Source: Prevotella sp. UBA1705 (GTDB taxonomy: Bacteria > Bacteroidota > Bacteroidia > Bacteroidales > Bacteroidaceae). Taken from it: DNA of 35,994 bases. The position numbers and the translations under genes were made by a program. The notes under the pieces are model-generated. The model was not told the origin of the DNA and ran no database searches. It was given only the letters and a program-made list of their open reading frames with translations. The stretch is from positions 1-35,994 of the forward strand of contig DCJH01000019.1 in the NCBI GenBank assembly GCA_002317385.1. The letters are read 5' to 3'. Positions 24,059 to 33,452 of the stretch are shown in pieces (positions within the stretch are counted from its first letter, which is position 1; each line of letters starts with the position of its first letter).

Positions 24059-27000
24059 ATGCGAAAAACGAGTTTTCCCCTTTGGGGCATGTCTTTCCTT
24101 CTCTTACTTTTGGCCCCGTTCAGGTTGGGTGCTTCGGTTGTGGAGCGCTCAGCCGGGTTTGTTGTCAGGCCCTTGGGCATCGAAAAGGGACTCTCCAGCA
24201 ACTATGTGGTCGACATTACTCAAGACCGAAACGGCTTCATGTGGTTTGCCACGGAGGAGGGGCTCAACCGATTCGACGGTTCCCGATTCTATACCTATTA
24301 TAAGAAAAACGACGGAACAGGTCTCAGCGGCAACGAGTTGAGTCGACTGTTAGCCGACCCCCGAGACCCGGTGATATGGATAGGGACGCAGCGCGACGGC
24401 CTGAACGCCTACAACTACGTGACCGACCAGTTCACACACTACCGTCATCAGGCCAACAATCCGCACAGTCTGATCACCGACGACGTGACCGACATCGCCC
24501 CGGCACACGATGGGAACATCTGGATTTCGACCTACTGGGATGGCATTGAACTGCTCAACAAGAAGACCGGACGCTTCACCCACTTCAACCGCAAGACCGT
24601 GCGCCACCTCGTGAGCAACCAGGCGTGGACGGTGATGGATGCCGGAGGCGATTTCATCTATGTGGGACACGTGCACGCCGGACTCTCCATCATCAACACC
24701 CGGACACGCACCGCCCGCAACTTCAAGCACAATTCGGTGCAGCCCGGCTCCCTGTCCGACGACAATATCAACTGCCTCTACCAGGATCGCAATGGCCATG
24801 TGTGGGTGGGTACCGACAGTGGGCTCGACCTTTTCGACCCCATCAAGGAGGAATTTATCCACATCGACCCGCAGGGACGGCTGCATCGCAAGGTCTATGT
24901 CATTGCCGAGATGGCCGACGGACGGCTGTTTGTGGGCACGGAGTTTGGCGGAATCGTCATCATCAACCCCAGCCATCCCGTGGCTGGAGGTACCCAATTT
25001 CCCGTGACGGGGCTCATCAGCGAGGGCCCGCTGGCCACCAACCTCTCTGGCAGCACCATCAGGAGTCTCTTCCAAGACCGTTACCATAACATCTGGGTGG
25101 GCTTCTACGGAGCGGGAGTCAACTTCATCACTTCTCAATTGCCCACCATCGGACAAATCAACTATTCTATCTATAAGGAAGATGCCCACCTCACCAACAA
25201 GACGGTGTTTGGTGTAGCCACCGACCGTATGGGCCAACTGTGGCTGGGCACCGACGGCGGCGGACTCAATGTATTCTCTCCCGACAAGCGGCGCATAGCC
25301 GAATATCCCACCGAGGCGGGCACTTGTGTGCAGGCCGCCTACTGCGATTCGCGTGGCACGCTATGGTTTGGCTCCTACAATCAAGGGGCACGCGTGAAAC
25401 CGTCGGGCGGTGCTTTTGCCTCGGTAGAGGGTATGCCGGGTAATGCTGATGTACGCGAGTTCCACGAAGACAGACAAGGGCAGATTTGGATAGCCACCAG
25501 TTCGGGCATCTATGTGGCCGACATCGCCACGCATCGGGTTACCCATTATTATTCGCTCAACCAGGAACAGGTGCGCTCCATCAGCACCGACCGCATGGAG
25601 CGCGTGTGGGTAGGCACCTTCGGCGACGGTCTCCGGGTCTACTCGCCCGCCATGAAACAGATTCGCTCCTTCTCGGTTTCAGGGCGGTTTCCCTCCAACA
25701 ACGTCAACCATCTCCTCTGCGACCGTCAGGGCCGCATGTGGGCGTCGACGGGCAATGGCATTGTGCTCTTCCCCAGCCAGCGCTCTTGGCGCTACAAGGT
25801 CTACAACCAGACTCACGGCCTCAACAACGCCCACATCCGTGCACTGGCCGAAGACCGCAAGGGAAATATCTGGGCAAGCACCAACAAGGGCATCAGTTGT
25901 CTGCTCAAAGGCGACAGTATCTTTGTCAACTATAACTATCGCGACAACCTGCCCATGGGCAATTTCAACGATGCCAGCGTAGCTACCCAGGCCGACGGCA
26001 CGCTCGTCTTCGGGTCTACCGAGGGCGTGGCCTACTTCCATCCCGAGCGTCTGCTCAGCCGCAGCGAGGCCCCCGAGGTGATGATTACCGCTGCCGTCCT
26101 GCCCTCGAACATCGATGGAAAAGAAGACAGCATCATCAATCTCATCGGTAAACCACAGCTGAAGCTCACCTATAAGGAGAATACTTTCAGCCTGAGATTC
26201 AACATACAGAACTATGCGCTCGCCGACAGGGTGGAGTATGCCTATATGCTCAAGGGCATGAAGGGCGAGTGGATAGACCTTCATATGAATGAGGTGACGC
26301 TGCGCGACCTGCCCTACGGCGAGTATGAGCTGCTGGTGAAGTGCCGACGGCGCAACCAGCCTTGGGGCTCACGCTATGCTTCCATCGACATTCGCATCAC
26401 TCCACCGTTCTGGCTCTCGTGGCCGGCCAAACTGCTCTATGCCCTGATAGCCGGCGCCCTCGTAGTGGCCTTGCTGCGATTCTACAACCGCAAGATCCGA
26501 TTGGAATATCTCTATCAGTCGGAGAAGCGGAGCCACGAGCACGAACAGGAGCTCAACCAGGAGCGACTACGGTTCTATACCAACATCACCCATGAGCTGC
26601 GCACGCCACTCACCCTCATCATGGGACCGCTGGCCGACATAGCCCACGACTCTCAGATTCCCAAGGAGGCGAAGCACAAGCTGGCGGTGATCCATGGCAG
26701 CGCCGAGCGACTCAACAACCTCATCAATCAGATATTGGAGTTTCGCAAGACCGAGACCGAGAACCGCAGGCTATGCGTGAGCCGGGGAAACATCGTGAGC
26801 TGTGTGCACGAGACCTGCCTCAAATACGAGGAACTCAACCGCAAGGACCTGGTCAACATCCGGTTCATGGAGAGCGAAGACCCCATCAACGTTTATTTCG
26901 ACAAGGAAGTTGTCACGGTCGTTGTCGACAATCTGGTGTCCAATGCCATCAAGTACACCGACCGGGGAGAGATTACCATCAGTGTGGATCGCCGTCGCCG

Positions 27001-28126
27001 GGAGCAGCGAAACCTGGTGGAGATATCGGTCACCGATACCGGGCATGGAATCTCCGCCGAGGCATTGCCCCACATCTTTGAGCGATTCTATCAGGAGAAC
27101 GGGCGCTATCAGGCATCGGGCACGGGCATCGGACTGGCCCTGGTCAAGAAGTTGGTAGACCTTCACCATGGCACCATCACGGTGGATAGCACACCGGGAC
27201 AGGGCAGCACGTTCCGCGTGACCCTCAATGCCGATGCCGTTTATCCCGACAGCCTGCACCAGGAGGAGGATGCCGACCGTGAAAAAGAGGTGCACCAGCC
27301 ACAGACCGACACTGCCTCAGAGCCGGAACCCACGGGGAAAGAACTGCCCATCGTGGTGGTGGTGGAGGACAACAAGGACATCCGCGACTACATTGCGGAG
27401 TCGTTTGCGCCCCACTACGACGTACGTACCGCCGAGAACGGGCGCGCCGGACTCACCTTGGCGTTCGACGTTACGCCCGACATCATCATCAGCGACATCA
27501 TGATGCCCGTCATGGATGGCAACGAACTCTGCCGACGTCTCAAGGCCGACGTGCGCACAAGTCATATCCCGGTGATTCTCCTCACGGCCAAAGACGCCAT
27601 CTCTGCCAAGGAGGAGGGCTACGAGGCCGGAGCCGATTCCTACCTCACCAAGCCTTTCACCTCGTCGTTGCTGGAGGCGCGAGTGCGCAATCTGCTCCAG
27701 CAGAGACGCCTGTTGCTACAGGGCATGACACGCCAGCCGACCGATTCCATCGAGCAGAAGCGCGAACAGCTTCGGGCCGCCCTGAGCGAAATAGACCGCC
27801 AGTTCTACGATAAGGTGAACAGTCTCATCGAGGCGAGGATATCGGGAGACGTAGATGTCAACTACCTGGCCGACAATCTCAACATGAGTGCCAGTACGCT
27901 CTACCGCAAGATGCGCGCCATCACCGGTGTGTCTACCAACGAATACATCCGCCAATACAAGATGCGCTATGCCGAGAAAATACTACTCGAAGGCAAGTGC
28001 AGCATCTCCGAGATCAGCTTCATGGTGGGCATCAACAGCGTTCCCTACTTCCGCAAGTGCTTCAAAGACGAGTTTGGCATGCTGCCTTCGGAATACTTAA
28101 GGAAGATACAAGAGGCGAAGCAATAG
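24059..28126 (+). CDS. Hybrid two-component system regulator (HTCS)
   Basis: One-polypeptide sensor and transcription activator of 1355 residues. An N-terminal signal/anchor (about 5-22) leads to a periplasmic double propeller of Reg_prop repeats (from GIEKGLSSNYVVDITQDRNGF through many VWVGT and IWASTNKG blades). A Y_Y_Y domain follows at about 700-775. A transmembrane helix spans about 785-805. The kinase has its phospho-acceptor H845 in ITHELRTPLTL, and ATP-lid motifs DTGHG and GTGIGLALVKK. The receiver has VVVEDN, the phospho-acceptor D1146 in IISDIMMPVMDG, and KPF. An AraC-type helix-turn-helix pair ends the protein (LNMSASTLYRKM to VPYFRKCFKDEFG). All key residues are present. Located between the PUL and the GH128 gene, it probably senses a glycan fragment and activates both. 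Confidence 0.96.
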   Translation: MRKTSFPLWGMSFLLLLLAPFRLGASVVERSAGFVVRPLGIEKGLSSNYVVDITQDRNGFMWFATEEGLNRFDGSRFYTYYKKNDGTGLSGNELSRLLADPRDPVIWIGTQRDGLNAYNYVTDQFTHYRHQANNPHSLITDDVTDIAPAHDGNIWISTYWDGIELLNKKTGRFTHFNRKTVRHLVSNQAWTVMDAGGDFIYVGHVHAGLSIINTRTRTARNFKHNSVQPGSLSDDNINCLYQDRNGHVWVGTDSGLDLFDPIKEEFIHIDPQGRLHRKVYVIAEMADGRLFVGTEFGGIVIINPSHPVAGGTQFPVTGLISEGPLATNLSGSTIRSLFQDRYHNIWVGFYGAGVNFITSQLPTIGQINYSIYKEDAHLTNKTVFGVATDRMGQLWLGTDGGGLNVFSPDKRRIAEYPTEAGTCVQAAYCDSRGTLWFGSYNQGARVKPSGGAFASVEGMPGNADVREFHEDRQGQIWIATSSGIYVADIATHRVTHYYSLNQEQVRSISTDRMERVWVGTFGDGLRVYSPAMKQIRSFSVSGRFPSNNVNHLLCDRQGRMWASTGNGIVLFPSQRSWRYKVYNQTHGLNNAHIRALAEDRKGNIWASTNKGISCLLKGDSIFVNYNYRDNLPMGNFNDASVATQADGTLVFGSTEGVAYFHPERLLSRSEAPEVMITAAVLPSNIDGKEDSIINLIGKPQLKLTYKENTFSLRFNIQNYALADRVEYAYMLKGMKGEWIDLHMNEVTLRDLPYGEYELLVKCRRRNQPWGSRYASIDIRITPPFWLSWPAKLLYALIAGALVVALLRFYNRKIRLEYLYQSEKRSHEHEQELNQERLRFYTNITHELRTPLTLIMGPLADIAHDSQIPKEAKHKLAVIHGSAERLNNLINQILEFRKTETENRRLCVSRGNIVSCVHETCLKYEELNRKDLVNIRFMESEDPINVYFDKEVVTVVVDNLVSNAIKYTDRGEITISVDRRRREQRNLVEISVTDTGHGISAEALPHIFERFYQENGRYQASGTGIGLALVKKLVDLHHGTITVDSTPGQGSTFRVTLNADAVYPDSLHQEEDADREKEVHQPQTDTASEPEPTGKELPIVVVVEDNKDIRDYIAESFAPHYDVRTAENGRAGLTLAFDVTPDIIISDIMMPVMDGNELCRRLKADVRTSHIPVILLTAKDAISAKEEGYEAGADSYLTKPFTSSLLEARVRNLLQQRRLLLQGMTRQPTDSIEQKREQLRAALSEIDRQFYDKVNSLIEARISGDVDVNYLADNLNMSASTLYRKMRAITGVSTNEYIRQYKMRYAEKILLEGKCSISEISFMVGINSVPYFRKCFKDEFGMLPSEYLRKIQEAKQ

Positions 28127-28161
28127 CTTCCCTACTACTATTTTTCTTATTTTCACCTTCC

Positions 28162-28202
28162 ACTCCCCTTATTGCTGGCATCTGTCAGACAACGAGGGGA
28201 GT
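28162..28202 (+). terminator. Probable terminator of the HTCS gene
   Basis: ACTCCCCT pairs with AGGGGAGT, with a further TTGCTG/CAG-CAA pairing inside, 36 nt after the HTCS stop. The tail TAGCCTTTATTG is only moderately T-rich, so termination may be partial. Confidence 0.5.
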
Positions 28203-28347
28203 AGCCTTTATTGTATGTCCTATGAAAATATGACCATCGTTTGTACTTGATTTTTGAACCTCAGAAATAAAGAGAAGAATAAGAGAGGGAGTTTGTTGTT
28301 GGTATGATCGTTCCGTTTAAGACCTCCAAATGGGCATTTTGTCATTT

Positions 28348-28406
28348 CATACCTTACATTTTATTATTTTATACCCCCATATTCCTGAATTATACCCCTA
28401 ATTTTG
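28348..28406 (+). promoter_or_regulatory. Promoter of the GH128 gene with three ATACC repeats
   Basis: TAATTTTG (28399-28406) fits TAnnTTTG and predicts a start near 28413, about 35 nt before the AUG. Upstream, ATACC occurs at 28349, 28371 and 28392 in the same direction, 22 and 21 bp apart (two helical turns). The last copy touches the -7 box. There is no TTTG at -33. The pattern suits direct-repeat binding by an AraC-type activator such as the neighbouring HTCS, but the same motif was not found before the PUL. The rest of the 28127-28447 gap shows nothing else. Confidence 0.5.
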
Positions 28407-28447
28407 CAGCATCAATCTAAACTTTTACTTCACTAAAAACTTAACTT

Positions 28448-31400
28448 ATGAAACAATTACGACTACTCCTATGGGTTGTTATAGCCTGTTGGATTTCGGC
28501 GCAAAAAGCATTTGCCGAGGAATCCAATCTGCTGGCTGGAGCAATCCCTTCGTCATGGACCACCAAGCCTTCGCCCACCGATTTGGGCTGGTATATAGCT
28601 CAAAAAGGAGCTGTGGGAACTTGGAATACGGGCTCTCGCTTCGAGTTGACCACATCTACCACAGGGCTAAAGCAATCGGACGGTACCACTACTTACAATG
28701 GCAGCTTCTTTTATATCCGATGGGATGCCAGTGGAGCTAAATACGACTACTATGTATATCCGGTCAAACTGGAGGCCAACACAACCTATGAACTCACAGG
28801 AGACGTTTTCTACTGGAGCAATTATAACAGTGCCAATGGTGGTAACATTACCTCAAAAGCTGTTCAGTTTGGTGTGACACAAGACAGTCTTGTATCAGTT
28901 TCACCCACTACAACCAGTTTAGTGTCATGTTCTGTTACCAAACAACTATATCCGGGTAAACTGGAATTCACCACAACCACAGCAGGAACCTACTATCTTA
29001 CTTTTACTGGTGGATGGGGACTTTTCGGCTTGGCCAACCTTAGCCTTGTGAAATCGGCAGTCCAGCGCTATATCTACCTGTCGGGTAGCCAGTCTTTTTC
29101 CGATGCCGGCGAAACAAGTATAGGTGGATTTACCGATGCCACAGTTACCGTGAGCGGACAAACTGGCCTACACTTGCTGCAGCCTACCCCCATCTCTAAC
29201 TCTACTATCGACCTTTCAGGGTCCAATGCCTGGTTGTATCTCGACCGCATAAAGCCCAGTAAAGTGATATCCAACTATCTGAATAGTATCACCGTAAATG
29301 GTAGCCCAATCATCTACAATAGTAGCAATATGTCACAGAATAATGTGCGCTTGGCTGTCTATGACAACGGAACCGTTATTATTCCCGATGGCGAATCTGT
29401 CAAAAATGCAGCTTTGACCGTATATGATGGTGAGAATTTCACAGGCAATTCAAGGACTTTCGGCATCAACACTTTCAATGACTTAGGTGAGTGGGACAAT
29501 AAAATACGCTCCTTCAAACTTCATCATGGATTCATGGCTACACTCGCCAATAATGCCGACGGCACCGGTTTTAGTCGCTGTTTCGTTGCCAATGATGGCG
29601 ATATAGAGATGGCCACGCTTCCCGAAGGCATGGAGAAGTTTGTGTCGTTCGTCAAAGTCTTCAAATGGGAGTGGGTTTCTAAGAAAGGCAAGGCGGGCGC
29701 CATCGGCTCTGGAGACGACAATTTGCTCAACTGCACTGTCTTCTATGACTGGAGCGCGGGTGGAAAATCGGACGATCCCGACTTTGAATACACACCCATA
29801 AGGCAGAATTTAGGCTGGCCTGGGTTCAACGAAATCTATGGCAAGAAGAATGTATCCCATCTGCTTGCTTTTAACGAACCCGATGATAATAACCAAGCCA
29901 ACTGTACCACCGACGCTGCCATTGCGCAATGGCCAGAACTTCTTAAATCAGGCTTGCGGCTGGGTTCGCCAGCCTCCAAGAATGCCGCCTACAGCGGATG
30001 GCCCTCTCGATTTTTCGCCACGCTCGACTCATTGAACTATCGTTGCGACTTTGTGGCTGGCCATTTCTATAATGGTGGTCTGTCTCCCTCTAATCTTGTG
30101 AATCAGGTGCGCTTGGCTTCGTCTAAAGGAAACGGTCGCCCAGTATGGATGACAGAGTGGAATAATGGGGCCAATTGGACTACAGAGAGTTGGCCCGATG
30201 CCACCGGACCACAGCGAGATGCCGATTTCAACATTATGTTTGATGCCAATGGAGACACCATTTTCGTCTCACGTCCACTCAGTCCGGCTAATGCGGAAAA
30301 GCAGAGGGCATGGATAGCAGAATTGCTCCCGGCTCTCGACAACCTCCCGATATGTGAACGTTACTTTGAATACGACTGGGTACAGGATGCCCGAAAACTC
30401 ATCATGGGTAACAAACTCACCCCTGCCGGCAAGGTCTATGCTGCCCATCAAGCTGGCTTGGCCTACAATAAGGCGAGCGAATATGTGCATACATGGAAAA
30501 TAGCCCCGCCATTCCCTTACCTCAATACCAATGCTGTTCTCGACTCGATAAAATTGAGTTGGTACGACCACAATGGCGAGACCGGAAAGAAATATATCCT
30601 TGAGCGTAAGATGGATAGCGAGACAGAATTCACCCTCTACCGCGAACTGATACCCGAAACCGACTATCAATATGGCGGTATAGTAACCTTTGTAGAAGCT
30701 ATTCCCTGCATCTCGACCGTTACCTATCGTATCAAAGCACTCAGCTATAAGGACACGGAGTCGCTCTATTCGCGCGAGAAAAGTTTCACACGCGCTGCCG
30801 AAGCAACTGCCCCGACGTTGAAAGCCGAGGCCCTCTCCACTCAAGTAGTACGGCTCTCATGGAATAAAGTAGACAATGCTTCCTACTACAACGTAGAGCG
30901 CTCCACATCGATTGACGGTACCTACACTGCGTTAAAAACCAACCTTACCGACACCATGTTTGTTGATACAGCACTGACGGAGAATACGACCTACTACTAT
31001 CGTGTGTATTCTAAGAATACAGCAGCCACAACAAACTATGCGACCATCAATGTGACAACCCTCCAGCTCACTGCCCCCGTAGCCATGAGCATGGCTCGTG
31101 TCGCATCGGGTGATGGTCAGACTACTCTAAGTTGGGGATTTGCCTACGATGCCATCTACCGCATTTACCGTTCTACAAGCGCCAATGGAAGCTATCAGGT
31201 TATAGCAGAGGGCGTGTCAGACACGCGCTATGAGGATAAGGGATTGGCTAATGGTGTGACCTATTACTATAAGATGGAACCCTACAACAATGCCGGTACA
31301 GGTCCGCAGACCGATGTCATGCCTGCCACACCTATGAAGGGCCAGCACCTGCACATCGCATTTGATGAAGCCACCGGCACTGTGACCCATGACGAATGGG

Positions 31401-32557
31401 GTGGCTACGACGCCACATTCAATAACTCGCCCACTTGGACCGATGGTCGCAATGCCACTGCAGCCGTGGCTGTAGCTCGCACAAACTCAGCCTATCTCAA
31501 TCTTGGCAGCGGAGTAGTGAGCAGCATCCGAGAGTTTACACTGGCCACTTGGGTAAAGTTCTCGGGCTCGATGGTCCGCCTATTCGACTTCGGAACCAAC
31601 ACGGCCAACTTCATGATGTGCCGTCCTTCGACCACCAACATGCGCTATAAACTCACATGTGCCAAGGGAACTCTCGACCAGACGTTCTCATGCACCATAG
31701 CCAAAGATACCTGGGTTCACATTGCCATTACCCAGACTGCCGACTCACTGATGATGTATGTCAATGGACAGCGTATTGGTTCGGCAGCCAACACTGCAGG
31801 CGTCTATCCCTGCGATATGGGTGTGACGGGCAACAACTTCCTGGGACGGAGCATGTGGGCCTCAGATGCCTATAGCGACAATACCTACGATGATTTCCGC
31901 ATCTACGACGTGGCTCTCTCTGATGACAATGTGAAGAGCCTCTACGAAGAGCAAGACTTCATCATCCCCGACACAAGCTATACACGCTATGTCAAGGCCA
32001 ACAGCTGGAATACCATCTGTCTGCCACAGACAGCCACTGTACCCGAAAGTATCTCTGCCTACGAGGTAGCAGGTATATCGGCCGACAAGAAATCGATTAT
32101 CGCCTCGCCCGTAAGTCGTATGGAAGCAGGTGTTCCCTATCTGTTCTATGCACCTACGGAAGTGGCTGCCACATTCCAACTCGACAGTCTGAGCATGGTT
32201 CCTCAGCCTCTGGCTGGTACCAATGGCCTCATTGGCATGTTCAGGAGCAGTGTGGGTATGGTGCCTAATGGCTCTTTCATTCTCCATAGCAACCAGTGGT
32301 ATCGCGTAGACAACGCCGATGTGTTCAATCTGGGCAACAACAGGGCTTATCTCGAAGGTCTCGACCGTCTGCCCATACTCAGCAACATCCCATCCAATGC
32401 CAAGAAAATCAACTTCCAAGATGTGGCTACTGGACTTGGAAACGTGGAGACCAGCAATGCGGACTATGCTCCCATCTATACCGTCGGCGGAGTAAAACTC
32501 CAGAAGGCTCAGCGTGGAATCATCATCAAGAACGGAAATAAATACGTGAAGAAATGA
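28448..32557 (+). CDS. Multidomain GH128-like endo-glucanase with crystallin, Fn3, LamG and sorting domains
   Basis: Large secreted protein of 1369 residues. The signal peptide (about 1-23) is followed by a beta-sandwich, probably carbohydrate-binding (about 25-200), and a second beta region. A beta/gamma-crystallin-like domain comes next (about 318-385: LTVYDGENFTGNSRTFG, DNKIRSFKL). The catalytic core (about 395-690) matches the Glyco_hydro_cc/GH128 family of beta-1,3-glucanases, with candidate acid/base E477 in AFNEPDDNN and nucleophile E570 in WMTEWNNG. Two to three fibronectin III-like modules (about 690-960), a LamG/concanavalin-like domain (about 970-1160: FTLATWVKF, WVHIAITQ) and a C-terminal tail with YTVGGVKLQKAQRGIIIKNGNKYVKK complete it. 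The tail resembles type IX sorting signals. The gene has its own promoter next to the HTCS and is overlapped by a small ORF. Beta-1,3-glucan is the likely target by family, unproven here. Confidence 0.82.
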   Translation: MKQLRLLLWVVIACWISAQKAFAEESNLLAGAIPSSWTTKPSPTDLGWYIAQKGAVGTWNTGSRFELTTSTTGLKQSDGTTTYNGSFFYIRWDASGAKYDYYVYPVKLEANTTYELTGDVFYWSNYNSANGGNITSKAVQFGVTQDSLVSVSPTTTSLVSCSVTKQLYPGKLEFTTTTAGTYYLTFTGGWGLFGLANLSLVKSAVQRYIYLSGSQSFSDAGETSIGGFTDATVTVSGQTGLHLLQPTPISNSTIDLSGSNAWLYLDRIKPSKVISNYLNSITVNGSPIIYNSSNMSQNNVRLAVYDNGTVIIPDGESVKNAALTVYDGENFTGNSRTFGINTFNDLGEWDNKIRSFKLHHGFMATLANNADGTGFSRCFVANDGDIEMATLPEGMEKFVSFVKVFKWEWVSKKGKAGAIGSGDDNLLNCTVFYDWSAGGKSDDPDFEYTPIRQNLGWPGFNEIYGKKNVSHLLAFNEPDDNNQANCTTDAAIAQWPELLKSGLRLGSPASKNAAYSGWPSRFFATLDSLNYRCDFVAGHFYNGGLSPSNLVNQVRLASSKGNGRPVWMTEWNNGANWTTESWPDATGPQRDADFNIMFDANGDTIFVSRPLSPANAEKQRAWIAELLPALDNLPICERYFEYDWVQDARKLIMGNKLTPAGKVYAAHQAGLAYNKASEYVHTWKIAPPFPYLNTNAVLDSIKLSWYDHNGETGKKYILERKMDSETEFTLYRELIPETDYQYGGIVTFVEAIPCISTVTYRIKALSYKDTESLYSREKSFTRAAEATAPTLKAEALSTQVVRLSWNKVDNASYYNVERSTSIDGTYTALKTNLTDTMFVDTALTENTTYYYRVYSKNTAATTNYATINVTTLQLTAPVAMSMARVASGDGQTTLSWGFAYDAIYRIYRSTSANGSYQVIAEGVSDTRYEDKGLANGVTYYYKMEPYNNAGTGPQTDVMPATPMKGQHLHIAFDEATGTVTHDEWGGYDATFNNSPTWTDGRNATAAVAVARTNSAYLNLGSGVVSSIREFTLATWVKFSGSMVRLFDFGTNTANFMMCRPSTTNMRYKLTCAKGTLDQTFSCTIAKDTWVHIAITQTADSLMMYVNGQRIGSAANTAGVYPCDMGVTGNNFLGRSMWASDAYSDNTYDDFRIYDVALSDDNVKSLYEEQDFIIPDTSYTRYVKANSWNTICLPQTATVPESISAYEVAGISADKKSIIASPVSRMEAGVPYLFYAPTEVAATFQLDSLSMVPQPLAGTNGLIGMFRSSVGMVPNGSFILHSNQWYRVDNADVFNLGNNRAYLEGLDRLPILSNIPSNAKKINFQDVATGLGNVETSNADYAPIYTVGGVKLQKAQRGIIIKNGNKYVKK

Positions 32558-32733
32558 AAACAAACTATCAGAAGCCAACGATAAAGATAAGACGTGTGAT
32601 GGACTCCGGCCAAGAACTGATGGCTGCATCAGGTGACATGACGGTCAGTACGACCACCACAAACGAAGCAGGCATCACCTCAGCGGATGCCAAAGCCTAC
32701 AACCACAGGGCAACACTGTGGGATGAAGAATAA
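32554..32733 (+). CDS. 59-residue small protein translationally coupled to the GH128 gene
   Basis: The AUG at 32554 overlaps the stop of the GH128 gene in ATGA, and the ORF ends 14 nt before a terminator. The product starts MKTNYQKPTIKIRRVMD, continues with a Gly/Ser/Thr-rich middle (ASGDMTVSTTTTNEAG) and ends AKAYNHRATLWDEE. Short proteins with a K-x-Y-x-K/P-x-I start and an acidic Trp-containing end recur in Prevotella and Bacteroides genomes, with no assigned function that I know of. There is no signal peptide, transmembrane segment or Cys. The overlap, the position inside the transcription unit and the familiar ends support a real gene. Confidence 0.7.
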   Translation: MKTNYQKPTIKIRRVMDSGQELMAASGDMTVSTTTTNEAGITSADAKAYNHRATLWDEE

Positions 32734-32747
32734 CCAACCTGCTCATC

Positions 32748-32785
32748 AAGGGCTGTCTGTCGTTCAAATGGCAGGCAGCCCTTTT
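32748..32785 (+). terminator. Terminator of the GH128 transcription unit
   Basis: AAGGGCTG-T-CTG pairs with CAG-G-CAGCCCTT around a 12-nt loop, and the stem runs directly into CTTTTACTT. It begins 15 nt after the small ORF stop. The 154 bp from here to 32939 show no further gene. Confidence 0.75.
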
Positions 32786-32939
32786 ACTTACAATGGTGGG
32801 CAAAGTGAATGGCATCTCCACTTCCAACTAAGACTGTGTATCGATAATCGGCATATCCGCAATCCCTACCGAGAAGGACATTATTACAAGATACGCCTTT
32901 CCCTATCCCTACAACTCTCTCCCCTATCCTAACCTGCGG

Positions 32940-33452
32940 TTAGAACTGGATGACGACGGCGGTACCTTCCAAGGTGGAGGCAGCGCGGAGGAGGGCGGTG
33001 GCGTACTGGGGGAGCGGTTTGTGGTCGAGGGTGAGGGTCTCCAAGGCGAAGACAACAGTGAGGCGACGGGGTGGCGGGAGTGGCGCGTTGGAGAGAATCT
33101 GCACATCGATGGGCAAGCCGTTGCGGTATATCACATTGAAATCGGTGGCCCCAGGCGAGTTGCAAGAGGTCACCTTGTCGCTCCCACTGAACCGGAACAG
33201 CCTGCAGGGCTGCAGCGAGATGTGCTGGTCGCGCAGGCCAAGGGTGATGTCGCCGGCAAGGGGCATGATGTAGCGCGTGTAGCCGCTGAAATCGGAGAAC
33301 ACGCTCTCCGTCTGCTCGATGATGGCCGATGAGATGCGGAGGTCGAAGTTGCGGTCGTTCAGACTGCTGCCCTCGGGATAGATGAAGAGTTCGCGCGTGA
33401 TGCCGCCCTGCCAATGATTGGTCTTATAATCCTGCTCGGTGATGATTTCCAT
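32940..33452 (-). CDS. HutD/Ves-family cupin-like protein
   Basis: Small cytoplasmic protein of 170 residues of the HutD/Ves family, a bicupin-like fold. HutD members often lie in histidine utilisation operons, but their biochemical role is not settled. The conserved N-terminal block NHWQGGITRELFIYPEG (12-28) is present. FDLRISSAIIEQTESVFSDFSGYTRYIMPLAGDITL gives the family pattern of a substrate-side loop and beta strands. It is slightly shorter than typical HutD (about 185-190). No histidine catabolism genes are nearby, so a link to that pathway cannot be claimed. A CTAACC/GGTTAG hairpin overlaps its stop codon; it lacks a T-run. Confidence 0.8.
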   Translation of the reverse strand: MEIITEQDYKTNHWQGGITRELFIYPEGSSLNDRNFDLRISSAIIEQTESVFSDFSGYTRYIMPLAGDITLGLRDQHISLQPCRLFRFSGSDKVTSCNSPGATDFNVIYRNGLPIDVQILSNAPLPPPRRLTVVFALETLTLDHKPLPQYATALLRAASTLEGTAVVIQF

